DNA of 64,000 bases from Salipiger mucosus DSM 16094 (GCF_000442255.1 NZ_KE557279.1:1228-65227); one strand, 5' to 3'; positions 37,805 to 46,408 are shown, counted from the first letter of the stretch. The notes: a model not told the origin generated them from the letters alone. Translations and numbers: made by a program.

Positions 37805-37828
37805 CCGACGCCGACAAAGGACACCCCG

Positions 37829-39361
37829 ATGAAATCCCTTGCGAGCACGCTTGCCCTTGCGCTGACCCTTGGCCAGCCCACCCCGGCGCAGCAGACCGAC
37901 CAGCCGATCCGCATCATCACGTCGTTCAGGATCGACGGCATGGACCCCGAGACCGAGGGCTTCTGGTTCCAGGAGTTCGGGGTCGCCGAGTTGCTGATGG
38001 AGTTCCGGCGCGACGGCTCGGTCGCGCCGTGGCTGGCCGAAAGCCTCGAGCGGGTGGACGATCTGACCTGGGTCATCACGCTCAACGAGGGCGTGACCTT
38101 TCACAATGGCCGGCCGGTGGATGCCGCGGCGGTCAAGCAGCTGATGGACTTCCGGCTGGCCAGCAAGGCCTCGCTCCGGGGCGTGGTTCCGGCGGAAACC
38201 ACCTTCGAGGTCACGGGCCCGCTGGAGATTACCGTCTCCACGCCCGTGCCGCTGCCGGAGTTCCCGAACGTCCTGGCGCACGAAAGCTACTTCCTGATCT
38301 ACGATCTCGACGCCGCCCGGGCCGCGGGAGAGGACCAGGAGGCGCTGCAAGATGCCGGCATCTACACCGGCCCCTACGAGGTTACGGATCTGACCGACAC
38401 CGCCCTGACCGCCACGCGCAACGCGGACTACTGGCGCGGCGCGCCGGCCATGCCCGGTGTCACCGTCAGCTTCGTGACCGATCTCAACGCCCGTGCCCTC
38501 GCGGTCCAGAACGGCGAAGGCGACATCGCGCTCTACCCGCAGATCTCGGCCAAACCGGTCTACGACGCCACGCCCAACGTGAACCTTGCCCTGGGGGATC
38601 TGTCCACCGGCGGCTACGCCGCCTTCATGAACACCGAAGACGGCGCGTTTTCGGATGTCGCGGTCCGGCGCGCCGTGATGAAGTCCATCGACTACGCCGA
38701 GGTGGCCGGGTCGGTGTTCCGCGGCGCGACGGCAGAGGCGGAGGGGCTCTATTCCGGCGCCTTCCCCTGGGCCGTGACGAATTACGAGCACGACCCGGCG
38801 GAGGCCGCGCGCCTGCTGGACGAGGCCGGATGGACGCTGGAGGGCGACGTCCGGACCAAGGACGGCGTGCCCCTGACGGTCCGGATGGTGATCTACCCGC
38901 AGCAGCCAGACCTCGTGCCGATGTCGAATGCGCTCCAGGCTTACCTGCGCGAGGTCGGCATCGGCTCCGAGATCGTCGTGGTGGACAGCGTCAGCGATGC
39001 GATCGCCTCCGGCTCGATCGAATGGGACATGGCGCTGCTCGCCAACGGCTCTGCCACGGTCGGCGCGGTTCAGGGCTTCCTTGCCCGTTACCTCGCCACG
39101 GACGGCAACCGGAACTTCGCCGGCTACTCCAACGCCCGCATGGACGAACTGATCGCGGCCCTCGCCACGGAAGTTGAGGGCGCCGCGCGAAACGACATCC
39201 TCGCCGAGATCCAGGATATCCTCGTCGAGGACGATCCCTACGTGTTCAACGTGACCATGCTGCGCCCCCGGGCGCTGGTCTCGGATGCTTGGGCATCCTA
39301 CCGGCCCGGCGTCGCATGGCGGCACATCGGCTGGCAGACCGCGCCCGACGCGGTGAATTGA
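37829..39361 (+). CDS. ABC importer substrate-binding protein (SBP_bac_5; nickel/peptide class)
   Basis: 510 residues: signal peptide (about 1-21) then the family 5 solute-binding fold typical of oligopeptide, dipeptide and nickel importers: ESLERVDDLTWVITLNEGVTFHNGRPVDAAAVKQLMDF (about 70-107), the ALAVQNGEGDIALYP segment, and VRRAVMKSIDYAEVAGSVFRGATAEAEG. It is the periplasmic receptor of the importer encoded by the next three genes. Position behind a B12 riboswitch suggests cobalt, a cobalt chelate or a corrinoid-related ligand instead of peptides; ligand residues cannot be read from sequence. Confidence 0.88.
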   Translation: MKSLASTLALALTLGQPTPAQQTDQPIRIITSFRIDGMDPETEGFWFQEFGVAELLMEFRRDGSVAPWLAESLERVDDLTWVITLNEGVTFHNGRPVDAAAVKQLMDFRLASKASLRGVVPAETTFEVTGPLEITVSTPVPLPEFPNVLAHESYFLIYDLDAARAAGEDQEALQDAGIYTGPYEVTDLTDTALTATRNADYWRGAPAMPGVTVSFVTDLNARALAVQNGEGDIALYPQISAKPVYDATPNVNLALGDLSTGGYAAFMNTEDGAFSDVAVRRAVMKSIDYAEVAGSVFRGATAEAEGLYSGAFPWAVTNYEHDPAEAARLLDEAGWTLEGDVRTKDGVPLTVRMVIYPQQPDLVPMSNALQAYLREVGIGSEIVVVDSVSDAIASGSIEWDMALLANGSATVGAVQGFLARYLATDGNRNFAGYSNARMDELIAALATEVEGAARNDILAEIQDILVEDDPYVFNVTMLRPRALVSDAWASYRPGVAWRHIGWQTAPDAVN

Positions 39362-39362
39362 G

Positions 39363-40304
39363 GTGATCCGGTCCACCCTACGCCGACTCGCCCAGGCCGG
39401 GCTGACCGCGCTTGCGGCCAGCCTGCTGGTCTGGGCCATGCTGCCGCTCGCGCCGGGTGACCCGGCTTACCGGATCCTGAAATCGCAGGCACCGGAACAC
39501 GAGCCCTACCCCGCCGAAATCGCGGAACTGCGCGCCGACATGGGCCTCGACCGCCCCTTGCCGGTGCAGTACCTGGCCTGGCTCGGGCGCGTGGTGCAGG
39601 GCGATCTCGGAACCTCGTGGCGCACCGGTCAGCCGGTCTCGGACGAGATCGCGCGGCGTCTGCCCGCGACCCTCAGCCTGCTGGGCCTCGCGCTGGTCGT
39701 CTCGGTCTCGGTCGCGCTGCTGCTTGCCCTGATCTCGGCCGCCTTCCGGGATCGATGGCCCGACAAGATCATCCGCGCCTACGCGCAGATCGGCGCGGCG
39801 CTCCCGACGTTTCTCTTCGGCCTTCTGGCACTGCAGTATGTCGTCGTGGGCGCGGGCGTGGGCAAGGTGCTGTCGGGCGGCGCACTTGGCATGGCCCTCC
39901 TGCCCGCGCTGATCATCGGCGTCGACCGCGCGGCGGGCTGGACGCAGCTGCTGCGGGCTTCGCTGATCGACGCGATGAACAGCGGGTATGCCCACATGTC
40001 CCGGGCCCGCGGCTCGCGGCCGTGGCGCACCCTGCTGATCCACGCGCTGCCCAATGCCGCCCTGCCGTTCCTGACGGCGATCGGCGTCTCCGTCGGAGCG
40101 TTGTTGGGCGGCTCGCCGATCATCGAGGACCTCTTCACCTGGCCCGGCCTCGGCAGCTACACGCTGTCCGCACTGGCCGCGCGGGACTTTCCGGTGATCC
40201 AGGCCTTCGTGCTGGTCTCGGCATTGCTCTATGTCGCCGCCAGCCTTGCGATCGACCTCGCTGCCATCGCCATCGACCCGCGCCTGCGGGAGGCGCGGGC
40301 ATGA
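39363..40304 (+). CDS. ABC importer permease (NikB/DppB class)
   Basis: 313 residues, GTG start one base after the previous stop (spacing supports coupling). Six hydrophobic helices; the EAA loop for ATPase contact is RASLIDAMNSGYAHMSRARGSRPWRTLLIHALPNA (about 198-232). The N-terminal helix and LGLDRPLPVQYLAWLGRVVQGDLGTSWRTGQPV stretch are typical of the first permease of nickel/dipeptide importers. Overlaps the second permease by 4 bp (ATGA). Confidence 0.92.
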   Translation: MIRSTLRRLAQAGLTALAASLLVWAMLPLAPGDPAYRILKSQAPEHEPYPAEIAELRADMGLDRPLPVQYLAWLGRVVQGDLGTSWRTGQPVSDEIARRLPATLSLLGLALVVSVSVALLLALISAAFRDRWPDKIIRAYAQIGAALPTFLFGLLALQYVVVGAGVGKVLSGGALGMALLPALIIGVDRAAGWTQLLRASLIDAMNSGYAHMSRARGSRPWRTLLIHALPNAALPFLTAIGVSVGALLGGSPIIEDLFTWPGLGSYTLSALAARDFPVIQAFVLVSALLYVAASLAIDLAAIAIDPRLREARA

Positions 40305-41191
40305 GCGCCACCTGGTCCCGCCTTGCTGCGGCGCGCGCTCGTCCACCGGCGAGCACGCCGACCCGAGGGCTGCTGCCCCGGCTGTGGTCGCACCCCAGCG
40401 GGCGGACCGGACTGATCCTCGGCGGGCTGCTGCTTGCCTTCGCCCTGATCGGCACGGTCTGGACGCCCCACGAGCCGAACTGGCCCGACTACGCCGTGGC
40501 GCTGCGGGCGCCGGATACGGAATACCTGCTGGGCACCGACGACACCGGGCGCGACCTGCTGTCCCGGCTGATGGAGGGCGCGCACCGCTCCCTGGGCGCG
40601 GCGCTGCTGGTGCTGGGCGGGGTCTTCGCGGTCGGGCTGGTCTACGGAACCGTCTCGGGCCTCGCCGGAGGCTGGGCGGACATCGTGATGATGCGCCTGG
40701 CCGACGTGATGATGAGCCTGCCGGGCCTTGTCCTGGCCTTTGCCGTCATCGGCATCCTCGGCCCCGGCTTCCTCAACCTGCTGGTGGCGCTGATCGTCGC
40801 GGACTGGGCCTGGTACGCGCGGCTGGCCCGCTCGATGGCGATTGGCAGCCGGAACCGACCCGACGTGATTGCGGCGCGAATGGCCGGGGTGCCGGGCTGG
40901 CGGATCGTGTCGAGCCACATCCTGCCGGGCCTCGCGCTGCATCTCGGCGTGGTCGCCTCCCTCGCGCTTGGCAGCACGGTCGGCGCGATATCCGGCCTGT
41001 CCTTCCTCGGCCTCGGCGTGCAGCCGCCGCTGGCGGAATGGGGGGCGATGCTGTCAGACGCGCGCCTGTTCTTCTCCGTGGCGCCCTGGCTGCTCTGGGG
41101 ACCGGCGGTGATGATCTTTCTCTCCGTCCTCTCGGCGAACCTGATCAGCAACGGGCTTCGCGACATCCTGGCCGTGGAGGGACGGCGATGA
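40301..41191 (+). CDS. ABC importer permease (NikC/DppC class)
   Basis: 296 residues with the DppC pattern: N-terminal cytoplasmic stretch, TM helix at about 35-52, then TPHEPNWPDYAVALRAPDTEYLLGTDDTGRDLLSRLMEGAHRSL. The EAA loop is RPDVIAARMAGVPGWRIVSSHILPGL (about 190-215). The ATG overlaps the previous stop by four bases, and its own stop overlaps the ATPase start by four bases. It pairs with the NikB-class subunit to form the membrane channel. Confidence 0.92.
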   Translation: MSATWSRLAAARARPPASTPTRGLLPRLWSHPSGRTGLILGGLLLAFALIGTVWTPHEPNWPDYAVALRAPDTEYLLGTDDTGRDLLSRLMEGAHRSLGAALLVLGGVFAVGLVYGTVSGLAGGWADIVMMRLADVMMSLPGLVLAFAVIGILGPGFLNLLVALIVADWAWYARLARSMAIGSRNRPDVIAARMAGVPGWRIVSSHILPGLALHLGVVASLALGSTVGAISGLSFLGLGVQPPLAEWGAMLSDARLFFSVAPWLLWGPAVMIFLSVLSANLISNGLRDILAVEGRR

Positions 41192-42588
41192 CCCCGATCC
41201 TCGACTGCCGGAACCTGACCGTCGCCTACGGGCCCGCCCCCACCGTCTCGGATGTCAGCTTTGCCCTGAAGGCGGGCGAATGCCTCGCCCTCGTGGGCGC
41301 ATCGGGCTCCGGCAAGTCCACCATCGCGCGGGCGGTGCTTGGGCTGCACGGCCCCTCGACGCGTGTGTCGGGCCGCATCGGCCTGTCGGGCCATGACCTG
41401 CGGGCCACCGGAGAAGTCACCCTCTCCGGCCTGCGTGGCCGCCTTGTCGGCTACGTCGCGCAGGATCCCTACGCGGCCTGCGACCCGCTGCGGACCGTCG
41501 GCCACCACGTGGGCGAGGCCTGGCGCAGCCGGGGCATGAACCCCGCACCGGGCGAGGTCGTCGAGCGCCTGCGCATGGTCGGGATCGACAACGCGCCTCA
41601 CTTCGCTTCCAAGGCCCCGCATTGCTGGAGCGGCGGCATGCTGCAGCGCGCCTGCATCGCGGCCGCGAGTGCCCATGCCCCGCCTCTCATGGTTGCCGAC
41701 GAGCCGACGAGTGCCCTCGACCCCCGCCGAGGTGACGAAATCCTGACGACCCTGCGGGCCGGGCGGCTCTGCCACTCCTCGCTCATCAGCCATCACGTCG
41801 ATCTCGTGCGCCGCCATGCGGACCGGGTGGCAATCCTGCACGAGGGCCGGCTTGTCGACGACTTTCCGGTCTCGCGGCTCGATGACAGCCATCGCCATGC
41901 CGTGACCCGCCGGCTGACCCGGACGGCGACAAGGTGGGTCAGCAAGGAGGCGCGCGCGCCGGGGGAGGTCCTGCTGACAGCGCGCAACGTGACCCGCAGC
42001 TACGCCGGAACCGGCCGGACCATCGGGCCCTTCAGCTTCCGCGTGCGGGCTGGCGCCGCCATCGGGCTGAGCGGCTCCTCCGGGTCGGGCAAGTCCACGA
42101 TCCTGCGCATGATCGCCGGGCTCGATGCGCCCGACGAGGGACAGATCGACCTCGCCCCTGCCCTCCGCCGTCGCGGGGCGATCATGCCGGTCTTCCAGAA
42201 CCCGGCCGCCAGCCTGAACCCCTTCTGGCCGATCTGGCGCACGATCAGCGAGCCGGCCTCGGCCTCCAAGCGCATCCGAACCGCGGACCGCAAGGCCCTC
42301 GCGCGTCGCCTGCTCGGACAGGTCGGGCTGGAACGGGTCGACATCGAAGCCCGCCCCGACGAGGTCTCCCTCGGTCAATGCCAGCGGATCGCCATCGCCC
42401 GCGCCATTGCCGCGAACCCGCTGCTTCTGGTCGCCGACGAACCGACGAGCGCGCTCGACACGGTCGCGCGCGCGCAGGTTGCCGATTTGCTCGCCGCCCT
42501 GGTGCGCGATGGAATGGCGCTGGCCATCGCCAGCCACGACCCCTGGATCCACGACCGGCTGAACGCCGAGGTTGTGAGCGTCCACTGA
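41188..42588 (+). CDS. ABC importer ATPase with two nucleotide-binding domains
   Basis: 466 residues, two fused ABC ATPases corresponding to NikD and NikE (DppD/DppF). First domain: Walker A GASGSGKST (about 35), signature CWSGGMLQR, Walker B LMVADEPTSALD, and an unusual H-loop ISHHVD. Second domain: Walker A GSSGSGKST (about 292), signature VSLGQCQR (canonical LSGGQ degenerate), Walker B LLVADEPTSALD, H-loop IASHDP. The fusion lacks the C-terminal oligopeptide (PF08352-like) extension seen in peptide importers, closer to metal importers. Last gene of the riboswitch operon; about 130 bases later mobile-element remnants begin. Confidence 0.9.
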   Translation: MTPILDCRNLTVAYGPAPTVSDVSFALKAGECLALVGASGSGKSTIARAVLGLHGPSTRVSGRIGLSGHDLRATGEVTLSGLRGRLVGYVAQDPYAACDPLRTVGHHVGEAWRSRGMNPAPGEVVERLRMVGIDNAPHFASKAPHCWSGGMLQRACIAAASAHAPPLMVADEPTSALDPRRGDEILTTLRAGRLCHSSLISHHVDLVRRHADRVAILHEGRLVDDFPVSRLDDSHRHAVTRRLTRTATRWVSKEARAPGEVLLTARNVTRSYAGTGRTIGPFSFRVRAGAAIGLSGSSGSGKSTILRMIAGLDAPDEGQIDLAPALRRRGAIMPVFQNPAASLNPFWPIWRTISEPASASKRIRTADRKALARRLLGQVGLERVDIEARPDEVSLGQCQRIAIARAIAANPLLLVADEPTSALDTVARAQVADLLAALVRDGMALAIASHDPWIHDRLNAEVVSVH

Positions 42589-42873
42589 CGGCACCAGCCT
42601 GCGTTGCCGATGCGGAGGCACGATCGTTCAGATGGTTGGTCCGAGACCGGCCGGGAGCCCTTTGCTCGAGGAGCTGCCGCCACCGGCAAAAGTCCTTGCA
42701 CCATCAGGCGATAGGGCTTTGTTGCGCAAAGGGCGTGAAGCCCGGCCCTCCCCTTTCCCCGGACGCACTTATCCCACGGGCTCCGTGACAGGTATGCCGA
42801 GCGCGGTGTCGCCGTTGAGCACGGCGGCGCGGATCTGGAGTTCGGCGACCTGGCGATCGAAATCGCGTGCCAT

Positions 42874-42914
42874 GCCCCGCCCGGCAGCCCATTCGGAGAA
42901 TCTGTGAGAGGAGG
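42874..42914 (-). repeat. Hairpin microinsertion B2 (diverged type I)
   Basis: About 41 bases between transposase codons for GQS and MARDF. The minus strand has a tiny hairpin ATTC-TCC-GAAT followed by CTGCCGGGCGGGGC, matching the 3' arm of type I copies. Homology to type I is partial, so membership is tentative. Confidence 0.5.
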
Positions 42915-42944
42915 GCTTTGCCCCGGCAGTTTCACGCAATGCAT

Positions 42945-42987
42945 GCACTGACCGGCAGGGCATTTCCGAAGGAAATGTCCCGATAGG
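42945..42987 (-). repeat. Hairpin microinsertion B (type I)
   Basis: 43 bases inserted exactly between the transposase codons for RAETK and MHCVKL. The minus strand reads CCTATCGGGA, a hairpin CATTTCC-TTC-GGAAATG (42961-42977), then CCCTGCCGGTCAGTGC. Removing it joins AAA to ATG in frame. Same ends as copies A and C but a different stem, with paired changes on both arms. Confidence 0.7.
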
Positions 42988-43271
42988 TTTTGTCTCGGCG
43001 CGGCTTCGGCGGTGGTATCCGCTCCACTTTCGCCAGATGGCGCCGTCCAGGGTATTTCGATGCGCGCAGGGCCTCGTTCCGGGCGATGGCGGCTGCGGTC
43101 GAAGGCTTCCAGGGCCTGGCGTTCCTGCACGGCGGGATGACGGCATGGGCGCCAAGGTCGGCGATGGCGTCGTGGCACCTGCGCGTGTCGCAGGCACCGT
43201 CGGCGGTGACCGCCCCGATCTCCACGTCGTCAGGGATCTGGCTGAGCAGTTCGGGCAGCATGGGCGCGTCC

Positions 43272-43310
43272 GCTGCCCGACAGGGCATTGCGCAGCAATG
43301 TCCCGAAAGG
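43272..43310 (-). repeat. Hairpin microinsertion A (type I)
   Basis: 39 bases: CCTTTCGGGA, hairpin CATTGC-TGC-GCAATG (43286-43300), then CCCTGTCGGGCAGC. It sits exactly at the junction where about 55 codons of the transposase are missing, so here the element coincides with a deletion. Confidence 0.68.
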
Positions 43311-43465
43311 GATCGGCAGGTTCAGTGGCCCCAGCGAGCCGCGGTATGGAATGGACATGGCCAAGGTCTTCTGGCGCCGGCTCGGCGTGCTGAAATCGGG
43401 CACCGCCCAGTCGAGGCCGACGAGACGTAGAAGGCTTTCAGGCAGCGCACGCTCGCCGGATCGGC

Positions 43466-43681
43466 ATGGGCGCGCGCGGTGCTCCGCTACGGCATCACGC
43501 TCTCGCGATCCTTCTGTTCCTGCGGGCCCTGCGCCGCTCCGGCGAGCGCGCCGGCCGGCTGGCCGAGCAACTCGAGACCATGGAGAACACCCATGACGCG
43601 CTACGACGGATGCTCGAAGCGGCGGCGCGGCCGCGAACTCGCGAGGAACTGGCTGAGAGGCTGCGCAACGGTCGGCTCTGA
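43466..43681 (+). CDS. Small coiled-coil protein fragment, possible phage i-spanin (Rz-like) remnant
   Basis: 71 codons: a hydrophobic N-terminal stretch (HHALAILLFLRALRR), then a predicted coiled coil RSGERAGRLAEQLETMENTHDALRRMLEAA and RTREELAERLRNGRL. That is the layout of inner-membrane spanins. An out-of-frame reading over the end contains GCATVGSDNG, reminiscent of overlapped o-spanin lipoproteins, but it lacks a hydrophobic signal. It abuts the truncated end of IS5 remnant 1 and has no clear ribosome-binding site, so it is likely a prophage leftover. Confidence 0.3.
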   Translation: MGARGAPLRHHALAILLFLRALRRSGERAGRLAEQLETMENTHDALRRMLEAAARPRTREELAERLRNGRL

Positions 43682-43923
43682 CAATGGCAGCTTCGCGACG
43701 TGCCCGCGCTTCGTCGAGCATGGCTTGGAGTTCCAAGCGGGGTCGGGCGAGCAACCATGCCGACTCCCGGAGAGATCGATGATCGCGAAGATGCTGAGCG
43801 ACCACGCTCTCATGCGAGACCTGGCGCCGACGCGTCGACGTCAGGTCCACCCGCCGAACACTATGCCACAACACTTCCTTTTCTTTCGCAAATTTTACAA
43901 TGAATTCGGTAACCTAGGAGAAT
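43682..43923. other. Spacer between the spanin-like fragment and cheB
   Basis: Nothing convincing is coded here. It holds a short AT-rich stretch (TTTCGCAAATTTTACAATGAATTC, 43885-43908) just downstream of cheB; no hairpin terminator is seen. Confidence 0.3.
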
Positions 43924-45030
43924 CTACTTCTTGGTTGCCGCCCAATTCTTGATGTCTGCAGGCAGTCTGGAAAGAGGGCGTGCCAGAGTGGCGGCCCCGA
44001 TGGACAGCGCCTCGTACGGCATTCCGAAGACCACGGATGTCGCCTCGTCCTGGACAAGCGTCTCGGCGCCGGCCTGTCGCATTTCCAGCAATCCGCGCGC
44101 GCCGTCATCCCCCATGCCGGTCAATACGATCCCAAGGGCCTGGCAGCCTGCGGCCTGTGCGACCGAGCGGAACAGCACGTCGACCGAGGGGCGGTGGCGA
44201 GACACGCATTCCCCGGCCACGATCTCGATGGCGTAGCCGGCCCCGTTTCGCCGGACCAGCATGTGGCGGTTGCCCGGCGCGACCATGACCAAGCCGCGCG
44301 CCAGGCGGTCTCCCGACTGGGCTTCGGTGACGCGCGGGCGGCAGAGCCCGTCCAGCCGTTCCGCAAAGGTCCGCGTGAAATGCTCTGGCATGTGCTGGAC
44401 GATCACGATCGGCGGCAGGTCGGGCGGCAGCGGCGACAACACCTGCACCAGCGCCTCGGTTCCGCCGGTGGAGGCTCCAATGGCGATGATCTCTCCATGC
44501 GGCGGGCCCGCATTCGCGCGCGGCGGCAGCGGCGGCAGGATGACATCCGCAGTCAGCTTCGGGCCAGGGCTGAGGGTCTTGGCTGCCGGTTTCGCGCCGC
44601 GCCGTGGTCGCGTCGATGCGGCGGCATGGACGGCATCGCTCAGGCGCACCTCGGCCTCGGCCCAGTCCGCCTTTGAGGTGAGCCGGGGTTTGGAAACCAC
44701 CTCGGCCGCGCCGCTTTCAAGCGCCAGCATCGCGTTTTTCGACCCCTCGGCCGTGAAGGCCGAGCAGACGACCACCGGCATCGGCCGTTGCGCCATGATC
44801 CGGCGCAGGAAGGCGAGGCCGCTCATCCCCGGCAGTGCCAGGTCCAGCATCAGCACGTCGGGCAAGGCATTGCGCATGGCGGCGGCGGCCTCGTAGGCGT
44901 CGCCGGCCTGGCCCATGACCGTGATCCCGGGGTCGGCCGACAGAAGCCGGGTCAGGGCCGACCGGGCCGAGGCGCTGTCGTCGACGATCATCACCGAGAT
45001 GGGCGTCGCCGATCTGGGCTGCGGGCTCAT
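43924..45030 (-). CDS. cheB: Chemotaxis protein-glutamate methylesterase/response regulator CheB
   Basis: 368 residues. N-terminal receiver domain (about 12-125) with the phospho-acceptor Asp in VLMLDLALPGMSG and Lys in VVSKPR; a linker of about 40 residues; then the methylesterase domain with catalytic Ser in AIGASTGGTEAL, His in VIVQHMPEHFTRTFAERL and Asp in LTGMGDDGARGL. It demethylates or deamidates receptor glutamates, giving adaptation. Last gene of the che operon; its ATG overlaps the cheR stop by four bases. Confidence 0.95.
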   Translation of the reverse strand: MSPQPRSATPISVMIVDDSASARSALTRLLSADPGITVMGQAGDAYEAAAAMRNALPDVLMLDLALPGMSGLAFLRRIMAQRPMPVVVCSAFTAEGSKNAMLALESGAAEVVSKPRLTSKADWAEAEVRLSDAVHAAASTRPRRGAKPAAKTLSPGPKLTADVILPPLPPRANAGPPHGEIIAIGASTGGTEALVQVLSPLPPDLPPIVIVQHMPEHFTRTFAERLDGLCRPRVTEAQSGDRLARGLVMVAPGNRHMLVRRNGAGYAIEIVAGECVSRHRPSVDVLFRSVAQAAGCQALGIVLTGMGDDGARGLLEMRQAGAETLVQDEATSVVFGMPYEALSIGAATLARPLSRLPADIKNWAATKK

Positions 45031-45878
45031 GCGTCAACCTCTTGTCTGCGGAAGGCGGCTGGGGCGTGCTGTTTCAGGCGCGGGTCGTCGACGATCATCG
45101 ATTCCGCGTGGCCCACGAAGAACCAGCCGCCGACCCGAAGGTGGTTCACGACATCCGAGACCACGCGGGCCTGCTGCGCGGCATCAAAATAGATCAGCAC
45201 GTTGCGCAGAAAAATCGCATCCAGGTTGTGCGCCACCGGGAAAGGCGGGTCGATCAGGTTGAGTTCGGCAAAACGGGCGCGGCGGCGCAGTTCCGGCACG
45301 ATCCGCACGTCTTCCCCGGCGGATCGACCGCGCCCCATCATTACATAGCGCGACCGCATGTCCGGCGGCACAGGCGCCATCTGCATCGAGGGATAGATCG
45401 CGCGAGTCGCCTGTTCCAGAACGGTGCTGGAAATGTCGGTCCCGAGGATCGCCCAGTCGAGCCGGGCATCCGCCAGCGCCGCGTCGGCAAGGACCATCGC
45501 GGCGGACCACGCCTCGGCCCCGGTAGAAGAGGCGGCGCTCCACAACCGGAACCGGCAGGCGGCGCCGGGGCGGGTACGGTTCAGCGCCTCCGGGATGACC
45601 TTTCGAGCGAGGATATCGAAATGGGCCGGTTCACGGAAGAAGTCGGTCTTGTTGGTCGTGACCTTATCGACAATCAGCTTCCATTCGTCGTTGAGTGCGC
45701 CGCCCGAAAAAAGATGCGCGAGATAGTCGTCGAGATCGCGGAACCCACCCTCCAGCAGCCGCCGCTGCAGGCGCGAGGCCAGAAGGTGGTCCTTGTTCGC
45801 CGGCATCCTGATCCCGGTTTCGGCGTAGATCAGGTCGCGGAAGCGACCGCGCAGGTCCGGCTGGCTCAGTCGCGACAC
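45027..45878 (-). CDS. cheR: Chemotaxis protein methyltransferase CheR
   Basis: 283 residues: the N-terminal helical domain (about 1-75; YAETGIRMPANKDHLLASRLQRRLL), then the SAM-dependent domain with TTNKTDFFREPAHFD, LWSAASSTGAEAWSAAM (in the SAM-binding position), GTDISSTVLEQATRAIY and NLDAIFLRNVLIYFD. It methylates receptor glutamates. Overlaps cheW by 13 bp at its start and cheB by 4 bp at its end. Length typical. Confidence 0.94.
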   Translation of the reverse strand: MSRLSQPDLRGRFRDLIYAETGIRMPANKDHLLASRLQRRLLEGGFRDLDDYLAHLFSGGALNDEWKLIVDKVTTNKTDFFREPAHFDILARKVIPEALNRTRPGAACRFRLWSAASSTGAEAWSAAMVLADAALADARLDWAILGTDISSTVLEQATRAIYPSMQMAPVPPDMRSRYVMMGRGRSAGEDVRIVPELRRRARFAELNLIDPPFPVAHNLDAIFLRNVLIYFDAAQQARVVSDVVNHLRVGGWFFVGHAESMIVDDPRLKQHAPAAFRRQEVDA

Positions 45879-46396
45879 GGCACGTCATTCGGGGCAGTCC
45901 GACGCGGCCGGGCCGCGGCCATGACGGCGGGATCGAAGACCGCGTTCACGTCCAGCAATGCGGTGATCTGGTTGTTCCGCCGCCCGATCCCGTGCAGCAC
46001 GCGCGGGTCCCAGGCCAGCATCTCGGCCTCGCTCACCGGCGCGATGAGGCCACCGTCGTCGAGCCCCGCTACCTCGATCACACGATCAACGCGAAGCGCG
46101 ACCCGGTGGTGGGTGCCGGCGCGGTCGAAGCTGAGGAGCAGGATGCGCGTACCCTCATCCTCCGCCCGGCTCGCCTCGCCCAGAAGGCGACGCAGGTCCA
46201 CCAGGGCCACCGAAGCGCCCCGCACGTCGATCAACCCAAGCAAGTGTTCCGGCGCGTTTGGCAGCCGCACTGGCTGCTGCGGCGACAGGATCTCCTGTAC
46301 CATTCCAACCTCCACCGCGAAGAGGCTGCCGGCGACGGCGAAGGTCACGACGGTCTCCGCCCGCTCGATCCGGGGTGCTTCCACAGACACTTCCAT
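45866..46396 (-). CDS. cheW: CheW coupling protein (copy 1)
   Basis: 176 residues with a single CheW/SH3-like domain (about 15-155): FAVAGSLFAVEVGMVQEILSPQ, NAPEHLLGLIDVRGASVALVDLRRLLG and VALRVDRVIEVAGLDD. It links receptors to CheA. It lies 12 bases after the MCP stop. A second CheW is two genes upstream; the two may serve different receptor positions in the array. Confidence 0.92.
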   Translation of the reverse strand: MEVSVEAPRIERAETVVTFAVAGSLFAVEVGMVQEILSPQQPVRLPNAPEHLLGLIDVRGASVALVDLRRLLGEASRAEDEGTRILLLSFDRAGTHHRVALRVDRVIEVAGLDDGGLIAPVSEAEMLAWDPRVLHGIGRRNNQITALLDVNAVFDPAVMAAARPRRTAPNDVPCRD

Positions 46397-46408
46397 CCCC
46401 TCACCCCG

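Larger units (their letters stand above)
42714..43442 (-). mobile_element. IS5-family element remnant 1
   Basis: The left end carries GGGCTTTGTTGCGCAAAGGG, the TTGTTGCGCAA core typical of one IS5 subgroup (also at the left end of remnant 2, 53699). The matching right terminal repeat is absent: transposase homology stops near 43442, so the element is truncated. It borders the chemotaxis cluster on the left and contains three hairpin microinsertions. Confidence 0.75.
42769..43442 (-). pseudogene. IS5-family transposase pseudogene 1
   Basis: Fragments of one DDE transposase are spread over frames. SLLRLVGLDWAVPDFST and SIPYRGSLGPLNLPI lie at 43320-43440; then a gap of about 55 codons; then DAPMLPELLSQIPDDVEIGAVTADGA with the catalytic Asp in DGA (43160-43270), AVIPPCRNARPWKP, and after a +1 slip near 43040 RKWSGYHRRSRAETK. 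MARDFDRQVAELQ ends at the stop at 42769. It lacks its N-terminus and the first catalytic Asp region. Three insertions of 39-43 bases (42874-42914, 42945-42987, 43272-43310) interrupt it. It is non-functional as written. Confidence 0.85.

Noticed and set aside
37829-42588. Calling the importer an oligopeptide transporter outright
   Set aside because: The family includes peptide and nickel importers, and B12 riboswitch control points elsewhere; substrate left open.
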